Counted from the stretch's first letter, positions 51,501 to 63,899 are shown. The stretch: DNA of 64,000 nucleotides from Glandiceps talaboti (GCF_964340395.1 NC_135549.1:6625001-6689000); one strand, 5' to 3'. Program-made: numbers and translations. The notes: generated by a model from the sequence alone, not told the origin.

Positions 51501-54500
51501 ATGGTAAGTATATGTGTTTTGCTATGTTTGTACCTGTCATACCAGAATGTTCACTTTGAAATATTATTATTGTAAAAGAATTTGAACAAAACTTTCAGAA
51601 TAGAATCAGTTGTTCTTCATAAAGTCTACTATTTTGAAATGCCATGGTACCATCATAATAAACTGTCTATTCATTTTATTTACACTACATATAAAGAAAA
51701 CTAACTTAACTGTTCTAATACAGCTATTACAATTATTGTAATTTTCTTTCAAATTTAAGTATGCAAATATCAGTATGGAAACTTTGATGGATTCCTTGAT
51801 GGCTTGTAGCGTTGGTTGAATATGTCATCTATTACATGTAAATGTGTTAAAGTGATTTCTACCTGCTTTTAACTGGCGAGTCTGCATGTCATCATCTGTT
51901 GTGTACCTCTAGAGGGCGCTGTTTTAAATGATATGTATCGTACATGTACGTGTACTTGTGAAGGGTACTGATATTCATTTCTGTGAAATAGCTATCTTGA
52001 TGATTGATATATATGAACATCTCTTTACAAAAGACACAAACTAGTAAGACTGATTACCTTGCATGAGAAGGTAGAGGTATAATAATCCTATTCCATCCAT
52101 TGTAGACATCAGCTGTAAACACACTACGTATGTGGTACTTCATGCAGTCAACATTCAGAGGCAGACAGTCTTCAAACAACATATGCCAGTGTTTACCCAT
52201 GTCAATGGAATACTCCAAGTTGATATCTGTCAAGTTTGATAAGCATATGTAATCAATTTTCATGAAATCACAATAATGCAGTTACCAGAAAACATTTCTG
52301 AAGAAGCAAATAAGTCTGACAGTTTTTCCATATTTTAGGTAGTTTTATACTTTCAATATATTTAGGATCACTATTCATTCATTAAATCTACAGAAATTGA
52401 TTACTAAAATTATACTCTGTTTTGTTTGATACTTACCATAGCAAAGATTATTGGGAGCACATCCCATAGCTAAGTCAAACTGAAGGAATGTATACTTGGT
52501 AACCATGACGTCGGCAGATATAGCATATCTCATCAATCCATTGCCTGTGAAGTGTAGAGCATTTATGTGAGAGCCACATACTTGTTCTACTTGGCTGCCT
52601 GGATACAACATCCAATTGCTGTCATGGAGAGAGAAGATACCACTGCCATCTTGTTGTAAGGAGGATGTGAAATCATCTTCTAGTACCATCTGACCATCAA
52701 CATAGCCACCAACAAAGATCTGTCAAACAAGATTATTTTTGAAAAACATTCAACTTTTGATCAACTCTTAAAATGCTAAGTTTGCATACATCAAAATTTC
52801 GGCAGTTGTAACTGCTAATAATGCAGATTGAAAATGAGAAAGTTTGATAAGTGTTCATTGTCATCTACATGTACAAGTCTATCTAGATATTATCTAGAAA
52901 ACTGGGTATGGAGACAAAATAAGGTGTCATTGCAAGTGTTTAGTTATATCATTATGGAAATCCCCAAGTGTTCAGCTGTTCTAAAAAAATTATGAATCTA
53001 TTATAAGATATAACTTTAAGTTTTACTCTTGATATAAACAACACAACATCCCAGTTCTGTTCTACGTTTGTGAAACATATGATTCTTCCTTTGCATCAAA
53101 ACTAAATCTTAGGCTACAACAAACCTGATCAATAGCCCATTCATCCAAGAATGATCCATCATCTGAAGGCTGCCACCAACGTATCCGTGTAGAATTAGTT
53201 CTTGCCATGTTAGGTATCTCCACGGCAACATAGGCTGGTTTGTTCGTATCATGCATGAAATGTAGTTCCTCCGTGGTACTCCAGGACAAACCACCATCGT
53301 TAGAGAACTGTAGTAACACTGGGTGATTTTTAACACTTGGTGGTTTGTTTGTACAACCAAGTTTGATGTAGAAATGAAGAGAGCTGAAAATATAATATAA
53401 TTATTTTGAGCTAGATCTGTAATTTCAAAACTGTTAAAACTTCACTGATATCAAAGTCCTACTGCCACAGCCTACACTGTATGGATATTTTACTCAGTTG
53501 TATGGTAAATCGAAGTTCAAGCAAGGTCAAGGTTTAAAATCTAAAAAATTATGCAATTGTGTGATTTTTTCAATGTGTGACACATTTTTTTTAGAAAAAT
53601 ATCCATATTAAAGTTAACTTCCTGCAAAAGTGTTCCACATTATACACAGAAATCTTATGGTTTTTCTCTCTTAAAGTCCAAACAATAAATTCCAAGTCTT
53701 ATATACAAAGAAACAGAGGTATAATCACAAATTTACTCTACTCACCTTGTACTGATAAGATCCATATCTGTTGTCACCAACATTCTAAGTCCATCATCAA
53801 CAAAGTGTAGACTTTTACCAGTGATCAAAGTTCCACACTTCTTTGTAATCACACCACCACTCCATTGAAGGAATTTCTTATCATTCACTTCATCACCTAC
53901 AAATGATATAGAACAAGACATTCACTGACAGTTTAGTATACCATAGGCCACTTTTCAGAAAAAACAAAAGATTGCATAATTTGGCCACTAGGTGTGCTAT
54001 TCAGAAGCAGCTTTTGACATTTCAGTACTATCGCATATTGCATTCTTTGAAAAAATCATGATTTCCAAGATTCTCATGACAAAAGTTGATAGGCAACACA
54101 TATTCACAAAGTGATATTAGTCACATACAATTTCTCAGTTTCTAAGATCCGGTCTATTTAATTTTGAGGACCACAATGAAAATACTAGTAAGTATTGTTC
54201 GCTTTCTTGTATTACACTGGATAGTACTGTAATTTATATTATGTGATATTATTTCATTACCAAATAAATTCAATCTAATTTTTTCTCTATGGATTGTTGG
54301 ATAGTGACAGAGTAATCCTGTTCCAAGGAGTTGAATACTTACTTTCAAATGATTCTTTCAAGAAGTAAGGGTTGTACTGTACAGCATAACAGTTTGGTCC
54401 TGTATAGCCTACATCACATTGACATTTTTGATTGGCAAGGCATATACCGTGACCATTACAGTTATCTGGACACTTAGGACCAATGTATATGTTATCTATA

Positions 54501-57500
54501 GCCCATGGAATGGATGTCTCTGATGGCTTGTACACTCCTTGGTACCAACGGAAACGTACATTCCTAGATGAAAAGAAACAAGTACATTTGTTAATTATAT
54601 AATATAGCTATTGCATTTATTTATCAAGAAACCATGTACTAATTACAAGTTTGCATGCTACTACTGGTTTCTGACTGATCCTCCCTTTAAAAACCTATTC
54701 TTTGCCAAGTGGTTATTTCCTGAATTCTGTTATACAAAACTAGTTATTTTATCTGGTAGGATTACCTGCAATCAATTAAACAAAATGTCATGTTCCCTTC
54801 TTCCCTTAAATAAAGAGAGGTAAAAATGCAAAAGGAAACACAGTAGTACAACATGTCATATCCTGGTCATTGAAAAGACAAAAGATTATATAGTTTGGCC
54901 ACTAGGGGTGCTCTTTGGAAGCAGGTTTTGGACAAGAAGTCAAAGTTCCATGGTACAAAAAGCTTATCAAATGATTATCACAACTGCATGTCACACTAAA
55001 AGTTTGACATTCTCAACTAGTCAAAAAAAATGGTGGTAACTTTTTAATTGTAATTTTAAAAATTAACACTTTCATTTGAACACTTTCAGTGAGTAAAATG
55101 ATGGAATTACATTTCAGATGTCTATTTAGTATATTTTAATAATCAACTTGCCCACAAATGTGTAGTTTATCCAAAGGTATCATAACTCGTTGCCAGTTCT
55201 CTGCTGCACCTCTGAAATAGATAGTTGCTGGTAACATTTGGTTACCACAGACACTGTTGGCTTTCTGTGCTCCTACACATAATGGCTGTAGTAGTTTCCA
55301 GTTAGCACCGTAGTCCTGAGAGTAGTCCAAGTACACAGCATTCTCTGCTGAACCTTGCTCACTACAACCAACATTGATCTAAAGGAGACAAAATGGAATG
55401 AATAAAAACAAACATCTTTATGTTTTGTAAAAATGTAATTTGACATTTTAAAAGTTGCGGCAATAGAGAAGACCACGGGTGGACACAAATATTCCACAGC
55501 AGTGAAGTCAGCATTGGTGAAGTATGTTTCTAATGTAAGATTTTGCTTCTTAACTCATATCAAATACACACACAAAAAAAATGTGGAAATAAAACTTGAT
55601 TTTAATAACTAGTATAGTATAGTTTGGAACATGTAGGTATGATATAAGTCAATTTATTGATCTTCAGTTGCAAAAAGGTTGACAAATAAAAACAAACATG
55701 GCTCGCAATGAGTACAGTAGTGTTAAAAGTCAGGCAAAATCATTTACACATAAACCTATACTTTCATGCAAGGTAGAACTTATACCTCAAACTGTAGTAC
55801 AGTTTCTTCAGTGACATGAATGTCTCTTGTTGTCATGGAATGTTCACCTGTATTATCACCAAACACCAGTGCCATTCTGTCATAACTGAAAACAAATACT
55901 ACCAATGTTAAACAAATCAATATGTACAGATGAAGAAGACAGTTGAAGATTAAAGTTATTTTCACATAAACTGACAAGAGAAAACAAGTCTTCATAGAAG
56001 AACAGTTGGCCCCCCCCCCCCCCCCCCCCCCCTCAAGTACTTAATATTTCTATGTGATGGAATGGAGACATGATTTAAAAGAAATTGGTGGCAACAAAAA
56101 AAATACTATGTCTTAATAATAGATGACAATGCAAAATGAACTTTAAAAAAGACACAATTTATGGGAAATTATACAAACAGTCAGCAGTCCTTGGTTAAAA
56201 GTGGGTGCTAGCGTGGTCAGAATGGTCCAACATGGCTACCAGGACAGAAGAGTCAATCAGATTGCTGGAGTGAAAACTTACATTTTATCTCCTATATCAA
56301 GGGACGGATGTCTGGGTGGACAGAATGGTCCAACATGACTACCAGGACAGAACAACCAATCAGATTGCTAGAGTGAAAACTTACATTTTATCTCCTATAT
56401 CAAGGGATGGATGTCTGGGTGGACAGAATGGTCCAACATGACTACCAGGACAGAACAGCCAATCAGATTTCTAGAGTGAAAACTTACATTTTATCTCCTA
56501 TTTCAAGGGACGGATGTCTGGGTGGACAGAACGGTCCAACATGACTACCAGGACAGAACAACCAATCAGACTCTGATGGTCCATCATCAAAAGCTTCACT
56601 AATGATACTATCTTGTTTGCTATTTCCACCAAAAATAATATCATCAATTGCCCATGTGTCCTTCTCTAAACCTGAAAATTATAAAAAAAAAAAAATAAAA
56701 AAATAAAAAGTTTCAGTGCTTTCAATGGTTTCAGTAAAAAAAACCTAAATATTTTATTCTGATGTTATATTGCAAGACAGTAATTCCACATTTGATGAAT
56801 GCGTCGTATATCAGATATAACCAACAAAATGATGTTGACGGTCTTCGATTTCCAGGTGTTGGTTGGGTTTAAAATAAACAGAATGTTATAACCTTTGTAT
56901 AAATCTGTATGCTGATCTTCACTCACCTGAATTCTTTGGTTGCCAAAGCCGGAATCTCGTTGAATTCATTTTAGCTGTTGGTGGCAATTTGATGTTGATT
57001 GGAATTGGTTCGTTGTTTTCTGATTGGTACATTATTTCCTCCAATAAATGCCAAATGATACCACCATTATTGGAGTACTGAACCAGAATACCACGTGAAC
57101 AATCGGCATGGCCACTTTCTTCACCAACAACAACGATACCACTGTCGGCTGGTGCAGTACATCCAAACTTGATAGTGAACTGTACATATTCCATTGTGAC
57201 GCTGTCCAATTCTCTAGATATCAACATTCTCATATCATCCTAGAATAGTAAAATAGAAGGAATTGTTTGTCTTTTATACTTCAATGGTACTCAGTCAACT
57301 TTAATACATATATATTATACATTGTGAAATATACACTTGAAATGTCATGAATGTCCTCTTTGAAATCTGGAACTGGATTTCACCCCAGCTGCAGTAAAGA
57401 TGAAGCAAAGCTAAACATACTGACTTGGTTAAAATGAAATACAGGAATTCACTGTAATTATCATATGGATATAACAGATTTTTTTTTTTACATAAGTTGT

Positions 57501-59714
57501 GAGAGAAACCATGTACATCATTAAAACATAGTTACACTGAAAAGAATTCTTATTACAATTGTGTATTGTATCATTCTCATTTTCATCATGGTTTTTTGAA
57601 ATACTACATTTTTTGCTTTAAAAAATTGTTAGTTTTGCTTTAAAAATGAATGTTAATGTTTCATGCATAACAAAGCATGGTATTTTCTGTTGCCTTTATC
57701 TGATGCATTCAATAATCTGTACTGTTTATCAGCTAACATACCTGGGAGAAGACAAGGGCTTTGCCAGACACCAATGTACCACAATGTCTGCTGATCTCAG
57801 CTCCGTAATACTGCGGCCACTTCTCAAGATTCATAGAAGTATCAAAGTTGTCTTTCATCAGTGGTGGTTGTGGATTCAATGGTACACAGTAACGACCAAA
57901 ATATCCTGAATCACACCTGAGAAAGAAATATCATAACATTTGGAATGAAACTAAAACATTGGTTTTAAAACTGACACTGTGATAACCGTAACTTGTACAT
58001 GCAGTGAAAGCAAAATAACCTGAATCATATCTCAAATAGAATATATCAAAACTTTTGAACGAAAGCCAAAGATAATACAGAAATAACATTTACTCATTAA
58101 ACTTCTTCACTTAGTTTTCCATGTACAACCCTTTACTGTGCCATCATGAAATACAGACACTTCTAGGCAAGAGATTTATAATGTTAACCCTGTAAATTCA
58201 TGTCATATAATGAATGCTAATTCATGCGAACGGTTTCATTCTTGTTTGCCAAACCCAAAACTCATAAGTACATTATAACTGATGACATATTAGACATGTC
58301 TCATGTCATCAACTTACCCACACTGTCCATGTTGACAAGTACCATGTCCAAAACACATCCATGCCAATTCAGTTCCTATAGATATACTTACACACACTGT
58401 CCATGTTGACAAGTACCATGTCCAGAATACATCCATGCCAATTCAGTTCCTATAGATATACTTACACACACTGTCCATGTTGACAAGTACCATGTCCAGA
58501 ATACATCCATGCCAATTCAGTTCCTATAGATATACTTACACACACTGTCCATGTTGACAAGTACCATGTCCTGAATACATCCATGCCAATTCAGTACTTA
58601 CACACACTGTCCATGTTGACAAGTACCATGTCCAGAACACATCCATGCCAATTCAGTACTTACACACACTGTCCATGTTGACAAGTACCATGTCCAGAAC
58701 ACATCCATGTACATTCAGTTCCTATATATACTTACACACACTGTCCATGTTGACAAGTACCATGTCCAGAACACATCCATGTACATTCAGTTCCTATATA
58801 TACTTACCCACACTGTCCATGTTGACAAGTACCATGTCCAGAACACATCCATGTACATTCAGTTCCTATATATACTTACCCACACTGTCCATGTTGACAA
58901 GTACCATGTCCAGAACACATCCATGTACATTCAGTTCCTAGATATACTTACACACACTGTCCATGTTGACAAGTACCATGTCCAGAACACATCCATGTAC
59001 ATTCAGTTCCTATATATACTTACCCACACTGTCCATGTTGACAAGTACCATGTCCAGAACACATCCATGTACATTCAGTTCCTAGATATACTTACACACA
59101 CTGTCCATGTTGACAAGTACCATGTCCAGAACACATCCATGTACATTCAGTTCCTATATATACTTACACACACTGTCCATGTTGACAAGTACCATGTCCA
59201 GAACACATCCATGTACATTCAGTTCCTAGATATATATAATCTAATGACCAGCTGTCTTTACGACTGGTAAACTCTGGTTGAATCCAACGGAATCTGGTGG
59301 CTGGGGAACTGGGTGTGGAAATATCAATGTATAAATTATTCAAATCATGCATATCTGATAGATCTATTTTTGATAAGTTTTGGTTCTTTCAAAACTTTCA
59401 CTGTTGCAATATAACTTTTGGTTCAATTATCCAGATTATCAATTTTACTGGAGCTCACATAATCAACCAAATTCAAAACCTTGAATTAAAATCATCAAAA
59501 ATTTGGTGGAATAACTATCCTGTGAATGAAGCCACACTCCTCTATTTTTCGTGATTTGCGTTATAATTATAATCTGTGCAGTTCCCATCTCTTACACTCC
59601 AAACATGTATAAGAATGAGATACGCATATATACTCTTCTGTTTCCAATTTTGCACCTCCCCTCCTCCCTTCAAACATGGGTAACATACAGTTTGTCACTA
59701 ACTTATTTTGAATA

Positions 59715-59771
<57 letters not shown>

Positions 59772-60156
59772 CTTGTTCCTGCTAAGGCTTATTTACATGC
59801 TATGTATGTAAGGTCTCCATCTGCTCTCGCAGTCAAATTTCATGTTTTGCGCAACCTTATCTCCAATTATCAAGAATGAAGCAGAAAATATATACAAATA
59901 AAGTATAATCAATGATTAAATGAAATGTTGTCATAGAGTTTTATTCCTCTCTATTCAGCATCCAAGAGTAGGTAAAAAGTGTTAGCTTCATATTGCAAAT
60001 ATGATTTTGCTTCTTGCCTTCGGCCGAATGGGGGGATACACCCTTCCGGACCATTTGCCCATGGCCCCACAAGTGTGGCCGCTATGTCACACTTTCCAGT
60101 TTTTATCCTTCTCCATAAGTTGCTCAGTCTCAAAAAACTTAGCGGGAACACTGAGC

Positions 60157-60209
<53 letters not shown>

Positions 60210-63200
60210 ACTTAGCAGAATTGACTCACCTTACATAGGGTAGTAAGTATACAGTAACCCTGGTTTTGTTGGAGTACAGGTCAGACACATAGACACTGCT
60301 TTTATGGAAACTATCACATCCAATGTTTGGAGGTACACATTCTTGAAGGACTAACTGCCATGTTTTACCCATATCTAGTGAATATTCCAGTCTCACTGAA
60401 CTCTCATGAGAGAAAGTATTACCACAACCCATTGCTAAATCAAACTGAAGGAAAGTAGATGGAGTTACATGGAAATCCCAGGTCTCTGCATAGCGAGATG
60501 TTCCTGAAAACAAAGACATGGAGATTGTTAGAAATTTATGCAGTTTGATAAGTTTCTCATTTTCAGTATTTTAAACAATATTTCATATTATCAAAACATT
60601 ATGTTCTTATCAGTTACCTTTCTCACTATCAAAGTACAATGCATAGTTGTTAGATTGACAAGATCTTTGTGGTTCGCCACCATGAATCATGTACCACATG
60701 TTAGATTCACCGGGATAGAAATCGTCTTCAAAACCATTAGCACACGTATCATTGGCACCAATCAATACATTATCCAAAGCCCACTGAGATCTGGGAATAT
60801 CTACAGAAAAAAACAATATCAACACATTTACTGATAGTGATACACACAAAAATCACCACTAAAATCACGAAAATGACATCTCTATTCCTGAAAAATGTGA
60901 AAACTAAGGAATAGTTGGTTCTTTTTCTTAAGTTCAGTTCCAAGTATTATTATGGCTTTCCCTGTACTTATTTTTCTTTTTTGTTTAAACTTCAAAAAAA
61001 TGTTTGTTTCTTACCATCCTCTATGTATGGTTGTATCCATCTAAATGAAGTCTGTTCATTTTTAGCATCTTTAGGTAGTGCTATAGTGACTAATTCTGGT
61101 GAAGTACTGAAAGACTTGGCATCTAATTGATGTAGTGTATGCCATGTAATCCCACTATTGGATGAATACTGAATAAAGATGTCTTCCTGCCGACTTATCG
61201 GAAGCTGACAAGTCAATCCCAGATTTGAACTGCCAATACGGATGTAAAACTGTAACATCCTAGGGGAAACAAAAAAACTCAGTACCAAAATTTGTCCAAA
61301 ATTGCCTTAAAACACTTGGCAAAATCACTTGTTGGTGATTATAGATTAAACATGACTATTTTGTCCCACTTGTGTTATTATGTAGTGTCTGAATTTGTGC
61401 AAAATTGATCTTATATGTGTAAAATATTATTCTAGGAGTTATAGAAAGGAAAAGAGGTGAAAGGGTATTAAGTTTCAGACAAACTAACTTACTTTGTAGC
61501 TGTTGTATTGAACTGAGCTGTTCTGCCTTCTCTGGGTCCAACAGAACCAAAATACAAAGACTGCCCTCTAGCCAAAACACCACAACTTGTACCAATCTCA
61601 CCACCAATCACTCTCTCCCAGGAGGAACTAAATTTGTGACCATCAAACCTGTCACTCATACTGGTTTCCAAGGGAACAAGGGCTGTACAACTTGGTCCTG
61701 TCAACGGTTAGAGAATGAAATTTAAACCTGAGTGAGTTTGATGATAATTTAAACAAAAGCAGTCAATTTCAGTATTTTTTCTGAGAAAAAGTCAAAATTT
61801 GTATTCCAATGATATAACAGAATATCTACAAATTTAACACATGACCTTAGGTTATCCAATAGAATACTGTCTGACAAATAAGACATTAGTGCTCACCCTG
61901 GTAACCTTCTTGACAAACACATTCACCATGGTAACAGATACCATTTCCATTACACATATCAGGACATGATGGCCCAATATAGACATCATCTAAGGCAAAG
62001 TGTGGAGCCTCACTTCCAGTTGCCTGCCACCAACGGAACTGAATTTTCCTAATAAAGAGAGAAGTATTTTCAATAATTTCTATCTTCTCTTTTCCTACAT
62101 GAAAGTCTTCTGTTGAAAATTCAACACTCTGGTGGTGTGTAATAAGAGTGAGTTTAATTGAAAATGAATTCTTTATGTGTTTATATTTTAAAATGTGAAA
62201 ATTGCAACCTTTCTAATATTCTCCTGAAAACATTTTTTTTTGACAGAATCTTCAAGAACATTTCAATACTGAGGTTGTTCACATGTAATATTGAAAAAAA
62301 TTAGCTTCATGATCAATAAAACTACTTTCATATACATAAGACTAAAGTATCCTATATAACGACAGGCACTTCTGAGTCTTATGCCTGGGTTTGTATTTAC
62401 ATGTATAGACAATGAAAAGCTTGCAAGTCCTGTCTGTTCTCATGTAGGATGAAGTCAGAACAGTTTCACATGACTTTCATAAGACCTCCCATGGTGTCTG
62501 AATTTAGGTCACATTTAAAGGCACATTTGCATCTAGAAATATCGTAAGTCCCACCTAAGGCAAGACTTTAAAGAAGTCTTGACCTGTGAATATGGTGCTA
62601 TTGATAAATATTGGACTCTAGTATTTAATACAGTCACAGAAAAGTTCTTTTTCTGAATAAAACTACACTTTTTGAGGGGATTATTTGAGACACCTGCTTA
62701 CCTTCCGACCAATTTATCATCAACTGGTATAACCACAAGTCTCCATTTATTGTATGCACCCATGTGATATATACTGCCATCTTTGTATTCGTCAGTCAAT
62801 CCCTCACAGTAACCACTACCTTTGATGAATGGATGACATGGTTTGATCATCAAATTCCACGTCATTCCGGCATCCACGGAATATTGTAGAAAGACTGGAG
62901 CATGGTTTGTGAAGTCTTGTCCACATCCTACCACAATCTAGAATCCAGTACAAGATGTCTGTTAATTTTCTACTTTTAATATTGCAGGAGATAAAAGATT
63001 CTGAGACCCTTTATAAAGTCAAATTGTCAGCATTCAAAAAAAGAATTCTTTCATTTTTCATCTCAAATTTCTTCCTTTATAGTTCAGAGGTAATGCTACC
63101 TATGCTGCATTGGTATTCATTATCAGACACTTCTTGTAAGCCAAACTACTTGTTCACTGCAAATAATACAAGTTAGCTAATGCAGGGTGGAATGAGAATA

Positions 63201-63899
63201 GGAGGCAATTGATTCATTCTAAATCTTATCCTGAATTGGTATTTAGTGAGTCATACATTAAGTGTCAGGATTAAGGATTAGCCTACAGCGTAATGATACA
63301 AGTATAACCCTGACATAATGATACAGGTATAACCCTGACATAATGGCATTTCACTGAAGGTAATAATCACTTCAGGAAGTCATGAATATTCGTTGTAAGT
63401 TCTCCTATTATATCATATGCATTTCTACAAATTCCATGGGGTAATGTGGCCCACAGCAAAACTCCCAAATGAGGCACAATGACAAGTGTTTTCCTTCTAT
63501 CTTGCACCATTTAAAGTGATGTAAAATCATGAAATAACATTCCAGAACCCACTGTTTTAAGAAAATGTCTTTATTTCCTGGGGTGGCATTCCCAGGCAGT
63601 GTACTAATATCTCCTGGTTGTAGGTTCATATATTCAGTGATGGTATATCTTTCACCTACCTTAAACTGTACTATGTCTCCTGGTTGTAGATTCATATATT
63701 CAGTGATGGTATATCTTTCACTTACCTTAAACTGTACTATGTCTCTAGGTTGTAGGTTCATATATTCAGTGATGGCATATCTTTCTCCGTTAGCACTACT
63801 GAAGACTAATGCTGTACCATCAGAGTGACAGAGCTGACCTACATGGCCGTTGGAAATTGATGTCCAGATGTCAGAGGTAACCAGTGACAAATCAGTATT
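39304..63899 (-). CDS. RELN: Reelin, repeats 3 to 8 and C-terminus (5' part beyond window)
   Basis: Thirty-three exons join in frame into 2225 aa; coordinates are listed with each repeat. The product is a secreted extracellular glycoprotein that in vertebrates signals through lipoprotein receptors; whether that holds here is unknown. Each reelin repeat has two BNR-type subrepeats (LQYSxDxGxxW, RFRWxQ, WAIDxVYIG, GxxCGxLxxGxxLxF) flanking an EGF-like module. Six EGF modules are present, so this matches repeats 3-8 of the eight known; signal peptide, reeler domain and repeats 1-2 should lie to the right. One intron uses a GC donor (at 55151-55150). The last coding exon (39304-39346) gives the short tail [13 protein letters not shown] instead of the basic tail of vertebrate reelin. 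Three tandem arrays copy exon-donor junctions within the gene. Confidence 0.95.
39519..39562. repeat. Poly-T directly joined to poly-G
   Basis: About 29 T followed by about 15 G, in the last reelin intron. Confidence 0.95.
39563..40210. repeat. Degenerate GTACATRGCTGTG repeats and CACTAAGTCCCTCCACCCC repeats
   Basis: From 39563 to about 40035 variants of CTGGTACATGGCTGTG recur on an irregular 20-40 bp period. From 40046 to 40210 a pyrimidine-rich unit ATCACTAAGTCCCTCCACCC recurs. Both are in the last reelin intron and make spurious open frames. Confidence 0.8.
42021..42344. repeat. Dispersed repeat with hairpin head, copy B
   Basis: Same family as 3401-3697: GTATTTTTCTTCATTCAGCC, GGAAAATACAAGTGAC and ACTTGGCTTGTGCATGGTAT. 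It lies in the large intron within reelin repeat 8. Confidence 0.75.
45824..49034 (-). other. RELN: Reelin repeat 7
   Basis: Exons 48635-49034 (most), 47713-47930, 47353-47551, 46865-47046, 46425-46531, 45824-46003. The EGF module is [18 protein letters not shown]. Subrepeat B includes [13 protein letters not shown] and KIRWWQPVD. Confidence 0.88.
48135..48395. repeat. Tandem duplication of about 145 bp in a reelin intron
   Basis: TTTATTAGTCATTCAGGTTT and CTTTCACTAAACACACAAAT each occur twice in the same order. Confidence 0.8.
48635..52719 (-). other. RELN: Reelin repeat 6
   Basis: Exons 52437-52719, 52058-52226, 51282-51422, 50131-50314, 49446-49639 and the start of 48635-49034. The EGF module is [18 protein letters not shown]. 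In vertebrates repeats 5-6 bind the receptors through two lysines of repeat 6; I did not map these residues. The 400-nt exon at 48635 is the longest and joins repeats 6 and 7, as in vertebrates. Confidence 0.88.
50745..50912. repeat. 19-20-bp minisatellite in a reelin intron
   Basis: About nine copies of ATGGCCACCAAATACTGGT with CCAATATGG variants. Confidence 0.9.
53950..54945. repeat. Pair of dispersed repeat copies in adjacent reelin introns
   Basis: About 53950-54020 and 54866-54935 share ACAAAAGATT, TTTGGCCACTAGG, GTGCT and AGAAGCAG/GAAGCAGG. The exons between are unrelated to it. Confidence 0.65.
56205..56589 (-). repeat. RELN: 103-bp tandem array copying a reelin exon end and donor
   Basis: About 3.7 copies. 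The donor sequence AAAATGTAAGTTTTCAC lies at 56487, 56384 and 56281, exactly 103 bp apart. Each unit carries the last about 75 bases of exon 56488-56671 ([17 protein letters not shown]) and about 25 bases of intron. The most upstream copy is the true exon; passing it gives ATG TAA. Confidence 0.93.
58314..59236 (-). repeat. RELN: 13-copy array of about 72 bp from a reelin EGF exon end and donor
   Basis: Thirteen units, each with ACATGGATGTGTTCTGGACA, the EGF residues [12 protein letters not shown], a donor of the form GT(G/T)... GTAAGT, and a TATATAG or TACTG spacer. Only the unit at 59168-59236 is joined to the rest of the exon; the other twelve are in the intron. Several units also carry AG just before GAACTGAATG. 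Confidence 0.95.
59717..59771. repeat. (AAC)n microsatellite
   Basis: About 18 AAC units in the reelin intron between exons 60230 and 59308. Confidence 0.95.
60135..60216. repeat. (AAC)n tract with 9-bp flanking direct repeat
   Basis: AAACTTAGC at 60135-60143 and 60208-60216 brackets GGGAACACTGAGC plus about 17 CAA units, 13 bases from the donor of exon 60230-60503. It could be a short retroposon tail insertion. Confidence 0.6.
60618..63899 (-). other. RELN: Reelin repeat 3
   Basis: Exons 63726-63899, 62702-62937, 61897-62048, 61493-61697, 61015-61259 and the first part of 60618-60800. Subrepeat A is entered partway (its N-terminal strands lie upstream). The EGF module reads [18 protein letters not shown]. 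Subrepeat B includes [14 protein letters not shown] and [11 protein letters not shown]. Confidence 0.88.
63590..63790 (-). repeat. RELN: 66-bp in-frame repeat of a reelin exon end
   Basis: Three copies of [16 protein letters not shown]-type sequence. Donors AAGGTAAGT (63725) and AAGGTAGGT (63659) are 66 bp apart; the third copy lacks a donor. The frame stays open through the array because 66 is a multiple of three. Confidence 0.93.

Larger units (their letters stand above)
52437..56671 (-). other. RELN: Reelin repeat 5
   Basis: Exons 56488-56671, 55786-55885, 55152-55378, 54343-54563, 53746-53896, 53125-53383 and the start of 52437-52719. The EGF module is [19 protein letters not shown]. The intron after 55152 begins with GC rather than GT: exon end TGTGG followed by GCAAGTTG, and only this cut keeps frame into NVRFRWYQG. 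Confidence 0.88.
56488..60800 (-). other. RELN: Reelin repeat 4
   Basis: Exons 60618-60800 (most), 60230-60503, 59168-59308, 57742-57916, 56927-57239 and the start of 56488-56671. The EGF module [18 protein letters not shown] is split by the intron between 59168 and 57916, which holds the 13-copy exon-end array. [10 protein letters not shown] and VPPNIGC are near-identical to vertebrate reelin. Confidence 0.88.

Noticed and set aside
58314-59236. CRISPR-like regular array
   Set aside because: Units are directly adjacent with no unique spacers and derive from a reelin exon in an animal genome.
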